Origin: Scenedesmus sp. ARA3
Lineage: Eukaryota > Chlorophyta > Chlorophyceae > Sphaeropleales > Scenedesmaceae
Assembly (NCBI GenBank): GCA_004335835.1
Contig: RWJK01001896.1
Coordinates: 81,916 to 145,915 of the forward strand
Reading direction: 5' to 3'
Length of the DNA: 64,000 bases
A program made the position numbers and the translations under genes. Position 1 is the stretch's first letter, and every line of letters starts with the position of its first letter. Below are positions 33,981 through 45,729 of the stretch, piece by piece. The notes beneath the pieces were generated by a model, which was not told where the DNA came from, did no database searches, and worked only from the letters and a program-made list of their open reading frames with translations.

Positions 33981-36900
33981 ATGCTGCTGCATGCTGTAGC
34001 AGGCAGCAGGGCCGGCATCGTTAGCAGCAGGAAGCTGAAAACAGATCGCAGGAGCACTGGGATTGCCTTGGTGCCAGCTGGCTCAGTGCATGCTGCACAA
34101 CAAGGACCAGTGCGTACATCAGTGCTGGTGGTACACAGCAGCAGCAGTGACCAGGGGGTGAGCAGCTCCAATGCCCCCTCACAAGTATCAGTGGCAGTGA
34201 GCCCACCCGATGCAGCTGGTAGCAGCAGCAGCAGCAGCAGTGCGGCTGCAGGGGGCGGCAAGGATGCCCTGCTGGCACGCATGGCTGCAGCCAAGGCGTA
34301 CAAGCAGGCAGCCTCTGCTGCTGGCAGCAGCAGCAGCAGCAGCAGTGAAACTGATCTCAGCTTTTCAGAAGAGCAGCAGGAGGCCCTGCGGCAGCAGTAT
34401 GCGCAGCAGCTGCTGCAGCAGCAAGCCAGTATGGCCTCCCAAAGCAGCGAATACTCCAGCTACATCCAGCAAACTTCCCAGCAGCAGCAAAACGCATCAT
34501 CTCCTGCTGCAAACGCACTAGACCGCCTGCAGCAGGAAGATCCTACCCCAGGGGAGAGGCCTGCACCTGCCAGGCCTGACTTTTATACCAATCCTGAGGT
34601 ACCTAGTGTGCAGGACCTGATGACAACAGCACCCAAGAAGGCAGGCACTGGCAGCGCTGACGAGGCAGCAGACTGGCTGAAAGGCGTGCTGCAGGAGCGG
34701 CCGGGTGAGCGCTGCTGCTGCTGCTGCTGCATGTTGGCCTGCAAAGACCCTGACAGCAGTAGAAACACCAAAGCCAAGCAATTGCAATGTACAGTGCGGC
34801 AGTTGCCGTGCCACCCGTGTGCAGCGCGTTGTAAGCAGAAGCGGTCAGCGCGCCTAGAAGCGCAGCGGCATAGCTGGCTTGCAGTACGTCACAGCAGTAC
34901 TGGCAGTGTCTCACCTGGGCTGCCCAGACGGCAGTGCCTGCCAGCTGCATGTGGTGTACTGAAAAACGATAAACAAAAGTACAAGTGTGGTATCATCATT
35001 GCTAAGCAAGCACCTGCAGCTTCGAGCGAGTGCAATCACATTGTTGATAGCACTGTTATACCTGTATCCTTGCACTCGACGCCCTTGTCAGCTGTAGGCT
35101 CCAACCTGGGTTTTTTTTGACATAACATGCAGCCAACATACACCTGCATAATGCCCTGCAGACCAGCCGAAGATAGATTCCAGCATGCGACTAGAGGACT
35201 TCACAGCAGCAAAGGAAGCAGCCATGCGACAGCGAGGAGCAGAGATCATCACTGCTTTCCCAGAGGACTTCCAGCCACCAGCAGCAGCAGCGCCTGCAGC
35301 AGGCAGCACAGCAGCAGGCAGCACAGCAACGCCTGAGGCAGCTGCAGCAGCTGCTGCTGCGGGGGGCGGCGTGGCGGCTGACAGCGGCGCTGAAGGCGGC
35401 GAGAAGTGAGCGGCCGTGAAGTTTTGGACTTTGCAGTGTGGATTTTGGAGTTCATGCTCTGCTGCGTGTGGCTGATTGGCAGCTGGCTGCTACCCAAGCA
35501 TGCGGTATGGGCCTGGCGATGCAGCAACTGTTGCGATGTTGCTTGTGCTTGCACCCCTGCAGGTCATGCAGAAGTCGAGGTGCTTGCAGTGCATGTCACA
35601 TGCTGTTGTCATCAGCAGGCATGCAGCTGTGTGGGCATGCCTGCAGCCCAACCCCTGCCCTTGCACTCCCTCTAGAGCAATTGCATGTGGCTGGCCGTCT
35701 TTGTGCCAGCGCACCACAATTAATTCATTCATCCCCACAGGTACAAGCCCAAGGTCACGACCTGGGGTGTGTTCCCGCCTGCCGCTGCATCAAGTGTGAC
35801 ACAACTTGATAAGTGTGACACAACTTGATAAGTGTGACACAACTTGATAAGTTCCATGGTGGCGGCGGATGTGTGCTGACTGCAGCCGCTATTCATGAAT
35901 TGCTGTACCGCAGGTACAAGCCCAAGGTGACAACCTGGGGCGTGTTCCCGCGCCCCAACAACATCAGCCAGGCGTACGGCGGCGGGCGCAACATCCGGCC
36001 CGGGCAGGAGCTGGAAACACCAGAGCAGAAGGCAGCACGCGAGGTGAGGCGGATTGCTTCTATGCACAGCCACAAAATCCCTTTATTACAATCGCAATCG
36101 CTGTCGGTTTCACCAAGCAAAGGAAACAGAAGCAAGTGACCGCCGCGTCGACCGTGTGATGTTCTGCTGTACAACTTTGGTGATGGTCAGCTGCTGCAGC
36201 GCTGCTCTCTTGGATGTGGACTGCTGCTGGTAGTGTAGCAGTACAACAGCTGTGTTGTGTTCAGCCAGGCCTCGACGGGCCATGCAATCCGGGCTGGAGC
36301 GTCAGCAGCCAACTCAAGCCCCTCCAGCTGCTGCAAGTGTCACTCTGAAATGCTGCTGCTTGCCCACCCCGCCCCCTCCATCTGCAGGCTGAGTATGCTG
36401 CCGCGCTGCAGCGCTACAAGGCGGCCACTTTCACAGGCAGCCGTGTCGGAGGAGGAGCTGGCGACTGCATCTTGTAGGCATGTATGTCTGACCAATCTGC
36501 GGTGCTGCTGCTGCTGCTGCTGCTGCTGCCATGCGCAGGCTGAGTATGCCGCTGCACTGCAGCGCTACAAGGCTGCCACATTCACAGACAGCCTGAGCGA
36601 GGAGGAGCTGAAGGCAGCGCAGAAGACGTTTGACGAGGCGTCAGTGCTGTTCAAGCGCGGCGCGCTGCAGCAGGCGCTGGTGCTGTTTGACGAGGTAGGT
36701 GCAGGCTGGCAGTCCACTGGCTTTTGACCAGGCTCTTCAGACAGTTTTTAGCGTTGTTTAGAGGAGTATTCTGAGCCAGCCACAAAACAGCTGTCGCGAA
36801 CGGCAGCAACAGGAACTGTGTTTTTGGACAGCCTGTCGGAGGAGGAGGCGGCTGCTGCCCAAAATGCATCAAGCGAGGCCAGCGTGCTGTTCAACCGCAG

Positions 36901-37162
36901 CGCGCTGCAGCAGGCCTTGGTGCTCTTTGCGAGGTGGGCTTGGCCATGGGTTGCTTCGATTTGCAGCTTACCAGGGAAGGCAGGTTGTGCAGCTTGAGGA
37001 GTGCAGTGCAGGGCTGTTGCGGCAGAAGATAGCATGTCAAATTCAACAGCATTTTTTGCACCCAGATGTAAGTAGTTGTGTTGTTGAGTGATTTGGCAAC
37101 AAGTGCTTCTGCGCAAAAGCTGCAGACGCTTGAGATTGCCCACCTTTCAACCAGTAGAGCTG

Positions 37163-37203
<41 letters not shown>

Positions 37204-38529
37204 ACAGGTGCGTGCCAAGGTGCCGCTGAAGAGCAGGCTGGGCGGCATGTCAACGCTGCAGGCAGCGGTGTGCTACGATACGCTTGGAAATGCCCGCCAG
37301 GCAGAAGCCCTGTACAAGCGGTGAGTTTCTGTGTTTTGAATTTGATTGTTTAATTTTGACGGGACCTGAAGTTGGTATGATGTGATGGAACCTGAATTTG
37401 GGGTGCTACGACATGCTAATCTTTGGCTGCCTTATTGACCGACTGCATCATTGACTGCTGATGTTGACTGACTGGCTCACTGCCGTGCTGCAGTATCCGA
37501 GGGCATCCTACATCCGAGGTGTCCCGCAAGGCCAAGGCGCTGATCTTTGGCTGATCTTCCAGATTTTCTTTCTGCCATATTCACTGAAGTACTGGCCGGC
37601 TGCATTTTTTATTGTCTGACTGCAGCATCCGAGGGCATCCAACAAGCGAGGTGTCCAGCAAGGCCAAGGCGCTAGTGTTTGGCTGACTGCCGTAATCACT
37701 GGCTGACTAGCTTGCGGTGTGCTGTGCTGTGTTGTGCCGCAGTATCCGAGGGCATCCAACAAGCGAGGTGTCCCGCAAGGCCAAGGCGCTGGTGTTTGGC
37801 TTCCAGGCGGCCAGCTTCCTGAAGGCAGACACTATCAGCTACGCGGTCAAGAAGGACGAGTACCTCAAGTACTTCAGGTGGGGCTGGGCGTGTCATCTGC
37901 TTTCAAAGTATGTTGTTATAGTATGTTATTTCCAAAAAACATGACAACTATCACATCAGCTATGCGGTCAACGAGTACCTCAAGTACTTCAGGTGCGGCT
38001 CGGGGTACTGTATGCTGCTTTGGTCATTGCTTTTGTGTAAAAAAAAATTGTGTGTAATCAAAAGAAAAACAGGACTGTTTTTTTGTGTAATCTAAAGAAA
38101 AACAGGACTGGCTACTCGGTTACAAAGGACGCGTGCCTCGAGTGCTTGTTGCGGCATGCTACTTCTCAGGTTCTGGCATTTTATTGTGGCGGCTGCCAGC
38201 CTCAGCACCCAGCTGAGGATGCACATGTTCACTCGCTGTCTCAGCTGCCAGCTGCTGCATCCTGTAACAGGCTGCATCACACGCAACTTCAGGCAAAGCC
38301 CAGCAGGCGCTGCACCACTCTTGCGCATGCGCTGATGTGTTTGTGGTTGTTTTGTTGTGATTTTGCCTGCAGGCGCGCTGCCGACCGCAACCGCATGTAT
38401 GTTGCCAGTGAGGAGGAGCGCGCAGCGGACCAGGAGGAGGCAGCAAAGGCTGCAGTTGTAGCACTGGGGGTGGTGCTGGGCCCAGTGGTGATACTGGGGG
38501 CGCTGCTGGCCGGCAGCAAGCTGGGATGA
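33981..38529 (+). CDS. Plastid-targeted TPR-like protein with C-terminal membrane segment
   Basis: Seven exons in perfect phase: 33981-34704, 35162-35405, 35914-36043, 36539-36694, 37208-37320, 37743-37877, 38373-38529 (552 residues). The N-terminus (MLLHAVAGSRAGIVSSRKLK…) is Ser/Arg/Ala-rich, acid-poor and transit-peptide-like. A low-complexity Ser/Gln/Ala region follows to ~300. The conserved part begins YKPKVTTWGVFPRPNNIS and GGGRNIRPGQ, then a helical TPR-like block: AEYAAALQRYKAATF, AQKTFDEASVLFKRGALQQA, LGGMSTLQAAVCYDTLGNAR, QAEALYKRIRGHPTSEVSRK, ALVFGFQAASFLK, and YAVKKDEYLKYFRRAADRNR. A single TM (VVALGVVLGPVVILGALLAG) ends the protein, suggesting membrane anchoring in the plastid. 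I recall similar uncharacterised proteins in land plants but cannot name one with confidence. Almost every exon has junction ghosts, which helped fix the exon ends. Confidence 0.85.
35739..35775 (+). repeat. Ghost of TPR-like exon 3 start
   Basis: CACAGGTACAAGCCCAAGGT-CACGACCTGGGGTGTGTTCC copies the acceptor and first codons of exon 35914-36043, about 175 nt upstream. Confidence 0.85.
35794..35853. repeat. 19-bp tandem repeat, three perfect units
   Basis: AAGTGTGACACAACTTGAT is repeated three times within the intron, between the ghost and the real exon 3. Confidence 0.92.
36388..36940 (+). repeat. Ghosts on both sides of TPR-like exon 4
   Basis: At 36386-36465 lies a copy of the acceptor and exon start (GCTGAGTATGC…GCGCTACAAGGCGGCCAC); at about 36780-36940 a copy of the exon's second half and end (SLSEEE-AA-Q-ASSEASVLFN readable, ending TTTGCGAGGTGGGC). 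The intact exon is 36539-36694. Confidence 0.88.
37162..37203. repeat. (CTG)n run feeding the acceptor of exon 37208-37320
   Basis: Sense-strand CTG units run into CACAG|GTGCGTGCC. Confidence 0.88.
37497..38125 (+). repeat. Ghosts of TPR-like exon 6
   Basis: Two copies of the acceptor and exon start (CAGTATCCGAGGGCATCC…) lie at 37493-37555 and 37620-37685, and two degraded copies of its end (ATCAGCTATGCGGTCAACGA… and a weaker one) at 37950-37993 and 38105-38150, flanking the intact exon 37743-37877. Confidence 0.85.
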
Positions 38530-40103
38530 GGCACAAAAATGTTTGAGCTGTCAAGGAAGAGCGGAGCTGTGTGTTCCGTGTGGTGATGCTTTCGCATAGC
38601 ACGCTGCAAAACAAGGGAGCGTTGTGTGCTTCATCAGTTTTTAAGTGTTGCCAGTGCAGGTGAGGGGGCAGCAGACCAGCAGTGGCGGCAGCGGTGGCAC
38701 TAGGAATGGTGCTGGTACAAGTAGTGGCAATGGGGGCACTGCTGGCCGGCAGCAAGCTGGGCTGAAGCGGCAATAGGCGAGGAGAGAGCACTCTATACAA
38801 AACGAGTATGCATCTTGTGCTACATCAGTTGAGGGTTCTGGAGACTGTTGTGGCTTGTGGTTGATGCATCTAGTTGTTAGTGGAGGCGTGCACGAGCGTC
38901 CTTTGTCATTTTGGAGTCGTCAGTGGTGTTGATCATGGCTAGATTGCTGCCTGGCGTCTGGTGTGCGGCAGGTTGGCTGCACTGCAAAGAGTTGCAGGAA
39001 GCAGGCTCTGCAAAAGCATAATGCAACACAATGCACTGCGAGCGTGTGGCGAGTGGTGCTTGACAGAGCAGGGATATGTCGCAGCATACACAGTTGTAGC
39101 GGCTGCTAGCAAGCAGAAGGTTGTAGTAAGAGCGCTACGCACTGTACTTGTGAGCCATGGCTGAGCAGTGTGCATGAGTGCGGTTTTGCACGATTGCAGG
39201 GGCCTTGGTGATTGCTGTTGCACGGGCCTGAGCTATGTATAAGAGGGGAGTGGCGTGTCAAGTTTATCAGCTGCTAGCAGACAAAGGCCCACAGGCAGTT
39301 TCAAGGGCTGCATGCTACTTGTGAGTAAGACTCATCATATGGATAGATGCATTTATGATGTGGCAGGCCTAGGCCATGACGTGATGCAGTTTGGTGAGCA
39401 TCCTGAGTGACACTTGAGAGGTCTGAGGGCGCTGTCAGTAGCTGTGACAGCTGCGCCCAGCATGGCTCTATATGAGTGGGTGGCGAGCACTAGGATGAGC
39501 ATCAGCTGCTGAAGCAGCTGCATTTTGTGAGAGCAGCAGCGGAGTGACATCAGCACAGCAACGTTGGACAGCCGCTTGTACAGCAGCCTGCAACCTGTGA
39601 CCAGCCTTTACCTCAGTCCAGTGTACAACAGCACATGCTGCGAGGCGGGTGGTTTGATAGGGCTGGTGCACTTGGCTGGTGGAACCTGCTGGTACTGGTG
39701 ATGATGGTTGATGGTGACGCAGTATGGATACATCAGGTGGTTGCGCAATGCGCTTGTCGTTGCGTTGAAGCCTTCAGTGGGCCGTAAGCGGATATTATCA
39801 TTCCAGTAGTGTAACGTTGGACATGGTCACGTGCTTCAGAGTGTGCTGACGGAGCGGGTTACGACTAAGCTCATCGTGGTCAGGCCTTTGCTTCAGCCTG
39901 TGACAGTGTCATCTCAGCTCAAACCTGGCTGTCCATGGATACTTACATGCTCACATGCCATATGCAAAACTGTCTGTCAACAGCATCACATGCTATCAAC
40001 ACTTACACCACAAACATTCATGCGCTCAGCAGACAACAACAGCTAGCTTGCTTGTTTCACACAGTGCTGCTGTTGAAGCAAGCATATCGCAGCAGCTGCT
40101 GCA
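38530..40103. other. Convergent intergenic region
   Basis: Between the 3' ends of the TPR-like gene (+) and the CBM9-like gene (-). Apart from the C-terminal ghost I see no coding signal. Confidence 0.5.
38645..38765 (+). repeat. Ghost of the TPR-like gene's last coding segment
   Basis: A copy of the C-terminal TM-encoding end (…GGGGGCACTGCTGGCCGGCA, GCAAGCTGGGCTGA) lies about 235 nt downstream of the real stop at 38527-38529. Confidence 0.85.
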
Positions 40104-42515
40104 TCAGGTGGTTTCACCAGCTGCCGCAGCTCTGCCCACACACAACGTCCTTCTGCTCTGCTCGTCAGGCAGCCACTGACTGTTGCCATCAAATGGGTTG
40201 TATGCTGCACCAGGCACAGCACGCCCCTGGGCATCAACTGGGAACTGCGCCAGCCTGCCCAGCTGGTCCACCAGCACGATGATGTGGTTGCTGCTGCTGC
40301 TGCTGCTGCCGCTGCTGCTGCTGCCGCTGCTGCTGCTGCCGCTGCTGCTGCTGCCGCTGCTGCTGCTACTACTGCTGTCACAAGGTTCAGCCTGTCCTTG
40401 CGCTGGGACCGTTGTTGATGCCACAAACGAGAACTGTTGGCAAAGCAGCAGAGCAGCAGCAGAAGGTAACACAGCTGTCAGTGAACTGGCGGCAGCACAC
40501 TGTCACTTGATGGGTTGCGGCAATAGCTGCTGAGGCAGGACGCTTGCCAGGGTGGATACCTGTCTGGCAGCTGCTGTGATCAACACTGGCAGCAGCACAC
40601 TGTCACCCAAATGGGTGGCAGCTTTACTGGTGTAGCTAGTAGCTGCTGAGGCAGGACGCTTGCCAGGGAGGACAACTGTCTGGCAGCTGCTGTTAACAGG
40701 GAGTTTGCAGAGTGCTAAGCATGTACAGCACATGGAAGCGCCGCCAGGCTGCTGTGATCAACAAAAAGCAGCACACTTACCAGTGTGGTGTGCAGCTGCA
40801 GCGCATCGGCCACTGGCCGCTGGTATTTTATGCCTCACTCACTCACTCACTCACTCACTCACTCACTCACTCACTCACTCACTCACTCACTCACTCACTC
40901 ACTCACTCACTCACTCACTCACTCACTCACTCACTCAGTACCTCACCCACTCACTCACTACCTCACTCACTCGCTACCTCACTACCTCACTCACCGGTGT
41001 GGTGTGCACCTGCAGCGCATCACCCATTGCCTGCTGGCAGGCTATGTCCATCTCACTCACTCACTCACTCACTCACTACCTCACTCACTCACTCACTACC
41101 TCACTCACTCACTACCTCACTACTTCACTTACCGGTGTGATATGCACCTGCAGCGCATCACCCACTGGTTGCTGGCAGTCTATGCCCATCTCTGCCAGGG
41201 AGCTGCAGAAACGGCCCTTCTCCTGCAGTCAGAAGATGTGGTGAGACAAAGAAGATGTGGTGAGGCAAAGAAGATGTGGTGAGGCAAAGAGCACACACAT
41301 CTTGCAGCCTTATCTCCATGCAAGCACAAGGCTGGTTGTTTCAGCCGATACGGGTGATGCCCATCTCAGCCAGGGAGCTGCAGAAACGGCCCTTCTCCTG
41401 CACAGCACCATGCGGTAATACACATGCGTACACATCAGTACACAAGGAGCATCCGCCAGGCAGCTGCAGAAGCGGCCTTGCTCCTGCAAAACACCACGCA
41501 GTGAGACAACATAGCCACATAAGTCCAGTGCCTGAGGATCACTGCGAAGCACGCCGCTGGCATTGTGGCATGCACGCCAAGTCTGCTTGGTGGCATGCAT
41601 GCTGGGCATGCACTGTACTCAACAGCCAGCACACCAGACTGCATTGGCTATGCACCGATGCTGCAAGCACTTACGCTGTTGCTGGTGTTGATGATGCAGG
41701 TCTGTGAATTGTGTTTCCCCTCACCGCCAGCACTGCATCTGTGCATGGTACACATCCATCAGCAACACCTTAGGCCCTAAACCTCAACGCTAGGCGCTTG
41801 ACTCCAGAAACTAAGCCCAAATCCGAGAATGTTGTGTCCACAATTGTGCTCACCTGACAGCACTATGTTTGCGCATGGTACACATCCATCAGCCCCGCCT
41901 TAGGCCTTTAAACCCCAGCCTTAGGCCCTAGGCCCTAGTAGAAAGCCTAAACCCTACAACCTTGTTTTCAAATCTGCACTCACCTGCCAGCATTGTGTTT
42001 GCGCATGGTTCACATCCATCAGCAGCGCCTTAGGCCTTAAACCCCAGCCTTAGGCCCTAGACCCTGATAGCAAGCCTAAGCCCTACAACCCTGTTTTCAA
42101 ATCTGCACTCACCTGCCAGCATTGTGTTGTTGTTGCGCATGCTACACATCCATCAGCAGCACCTGAAGGCCTTGAACCCTAGCCCCAGGCCCTGGACAAG
42201 TGTCAACCCTAAAACCTAAAAGCTTGTGCCCTCGCCCCCCTCACCTGCCAGCACTGCGTTTGCGAATGGTACACATCCATCAACAGCGCCCGCGCAGGCC
42301 AAGTGGGATCAGCCACAAACTCATCCGCACAGCTCCTCGCCTTGCTATCGCCGCCGCCGCTGCTGCTGTCACTGTTGCTGCTGCCCAGGGTGTGTAGCTC
42401 TGCGTGTGCATCAGAGAACTGCAGGTATCCCCATGTTTCCGGCTGGTGCATCTGCACCTGCCACTGCGGCGCCCACACCCAGTTGTAGCCCGGCTGGTCG
42501 GCAGGCTCCTGCGGA

Positions 42516-42555
<40 letters not shown>

Positions 42556-44089
42556 GCGGCAGCAGCAGCAGAACAGGGTGATGCAAACATTGCAGTGGCA
42601 GCAGCACATCAGCGACGTCGAAGATGGTGCTGTGGCAGCAGCGGTTGAGCAAGACACACATGCATGTTGCTCACCCGCTGCTGCCGCAGGGACAGGCGCA
42701 TGTGATCAAGAAAACCAGCTGGCAGCTGCCTTATACTGCTACTTGGTGGTTCTGCAGCTGCTGCTGGCCGCGCACCTTGACGTATGTCTGCAGCTGCTCG
42801 TCCCAGGTCACGTTCCATTGCACGCGGGAGAAGTTGATACGCCACTGGTCTCCTGCAGTAGCAGCACCCGTGCCACTTGTTACATGTATAACATGCAGCA
42901 GTTTAAAACAGCCGAGCGTTGTCGCACTGCATCACGCCACACTTTATTTAGTTGCAAGCATGTCAAGTTTGTATTGGTGTGTGCCGCTGAGCCGCACGCG
43001 CAAGCTCCTGCTCAGCAGGGCAATCGCACAACGCGGCAGAACACGCTCCTCTTTTGTGTGACTTTTGTTTGGCGCCCCGCACACTCAGGTGAGGGAACCT
43101 AAGCCTTGTGCACCTGTGCCTTACGTCCTTGAAGTTTAGGCATCAACTGCGTGAAGCTCACCTGGTTTTGGCGGTGTGCTGCGCTGCGCAGCTTGTTTTA
43201 GCAAACTCCACGGCAACGCCAGCTCTACACTCCAGCCCTGCGACCCCTCAGCCGCATTGACCGCCCCTTGCACCGCCACAGCCAGCGACAGAGGCTGCCA
43301 GCCTGTGGGTCCGGCTGTCTCTGGCTGAGCTGTGCAACCTTCTGCTGGTATTTCTATTTACTATGCTATTGGTGCAATCCCTTATTGTTGCGCAGCGCAC
43401 CTGCCTGTTGGTGGTGTAGCGCGCTGCGCAGCTTGTTTTAGCAAACTCCAAGGTAGTGCCAGCTCCACACTCCAGCCTAGGGAGCCGCCAGCAGCATTGA
43501 CTGCCCCTTGCACCGCCAGCGCCAGCAACAGTGGCTGCCAGCCTGTGGGCCCGGCTGTCTCTGGCTCAGCTGTGCAAACCTCTGCTTGTAATTCTAAACT
43601 ATTGGTGCAATACCCTTTTGTTGCTCAGCGCACCTGCTTTTGGTGGCGTCGCGCGCTGCGCAGCTTGTTTTAGCAAACTCCACGGCAGCGCCAGCTCTAC
43701 ACTCCAGCCCTGCGACCCCTCAGCCGCATTGACTGCCCCTTGCACTGCCACACCCAGCGACAGAGGCTGCCAGCCTGTGGGCCCGGCTGTTTCTGTTGGC
43801 TCAGCAGGCGCAACTGTTTCCCAGTTCATGACTGGGGGGCCACCGTTGCGGTAGGGCCGTACCTGGGGCGCAGCACGAGTGTAGAGTGCGGTACAAATGT
43901 ATAAACATGCTTTGGATGGTTCAGGGTTGAGTAGAAGCAATATGTGACGTCATATGGCGTTATCACGCGAGAAGCGGGTTCACAGTTGTGGCTGCTGATC
44001 AGCTCAAGGCCTTAGCTAAAAGGCAATCAATTTTTAGGCTAGCTTCTTTTTCAACAAACCCAACGAATGGGCCTCAGCTGTGAGCTGCA

Positions 44090-44124
<35 letters not shown>

Positions 44125-44604
44125 AGCGGCTCACCAGGAAGAGGTCCCACACCTTGCCCAGTGCATTCACCTGCAGGGCACGGCAAACAGTGTCACGGGC
44201 AGCAATCCATGTGTCTGTGTCAGCACAGCACAGCGCTGCACAGCACAGCACAGCACAGCACAGCATGTACAGCACAGCACAGCACAGCATGTACAGCACG
44301 GCACAGCACAGCACAGCACAGCACAGCACAGCACAGCACAGCACAGCACAACACAGCACAGCACAGCACAGCACAGCACAGCACAGCACAGCACAGCACA
44401 GCACAGCACAGCACAACACAGCACAGCACAGCACAGCACAGCACAGCACAGCACAGCACAGCACAGCACATCACAGCACAACACAACACAGCACGGCACA
44501 GCACAGCATGCAAAGCACGGCACTTTCAAAATGCACTTCCCCCCCCAAATCGCCCACCTCCAGCTCGTAGTACATCCAGTTGTCACCATCAGGGTCAATG
44601 AACA

Positions 44605-44651
<47 letters not shown>

Positions 44652-44859
44652 GTCGTACGCATAGTGTTCTCTGCTGACCAGAGCGGTCCCTGGCTGGGTC
44701 AGCTGCAGCAGAATCTGCAGCACACCTGCACTTGTAGTCATCCTCAAACAGTACACATGTAATCCCCCAAATGCAGTCCCAATGCAATCCCACGCTTGCA
44801 TGCATAGTGCTGCCTGCTGCACCCACCTCAAAGTCATTGTCCTTGAAGATGATGCTGCA

Positions 44860-44915
<56 letters not shown>

Positions 44916-44965
44916 NNNNNNNNNNNNNNNNNNNNNNNNNNNNNNNNNNNNNNNNNNNNNNNNNN

Positions 44966-45027
<62 letters not shown>

Positions 45028-45472
45028 GTAGGTGTGCAGCACTCATTTGCTGGGTGTCAAAGTGTCATCTGAACCGCATAACCTGACACTTGCTGAGATC
45101 CTCCAACTACATTCTCCTGCAGCCTCTGCATCAAGCGTCGCTGCACAGCATGCACTGGCCTGCACAGCCACTTGCCAATCCTACAGCGTTGCTGCCTTAT
45201 CTAGCTTGCAGAGCTGGATACATAAGGAGCAGATTTCAAGCCACGCCTGATCCCACCTATCGTGCAGGGTTTGGATTGCAAATGCACGGGGCTCCTCCAG
45301 CGCTGCTGCAATGTACAGTGCTGCATCATCCCACGCCATTTTTACACGAGTAGAGAACCAGGGTTGGCCCCATTGCGGCCCCACTATGTCGACAAACTCA
45401 GAGGTCCAGTCAGCAGCCTGCCAGCATGCATCATCCAGTTGGCCGTCTATGACAGGGCTGCCTGCAGCAGCT

Positions 45473-45516
<44 letters not shown>

Positions 45517-45679
45517 GCGGTTTGACAGCGGCAGAGAACGCAATGCATAGCAGCTGCTGCAGTTGTGCTTGGTGTACTTGATGTGTGCACAGCATGCATG
45601 CTACAGCATATGTAGGACCACCAAGGCTACTGCTTGCAGCACATTACCACCAGGCTGCTGCTGCCGCTGCCGCTGCTGG

Positions 45680-45729
<50 letters not shown>

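Noticed and set aside
41720..42245. CRISPR-like regular repeat spacing
   Set aside because: The repeats are diverging exon ends with splice donors in a eukaryotic intron, not identical short repeats with unique spacers.
44051..45042. Open frames made of CAVLCCAV or QHSTAQHS repeats
   Set aside because: Products of the (CAGCA)n array and of flanking CAG runs; no non-repetitive coding content.
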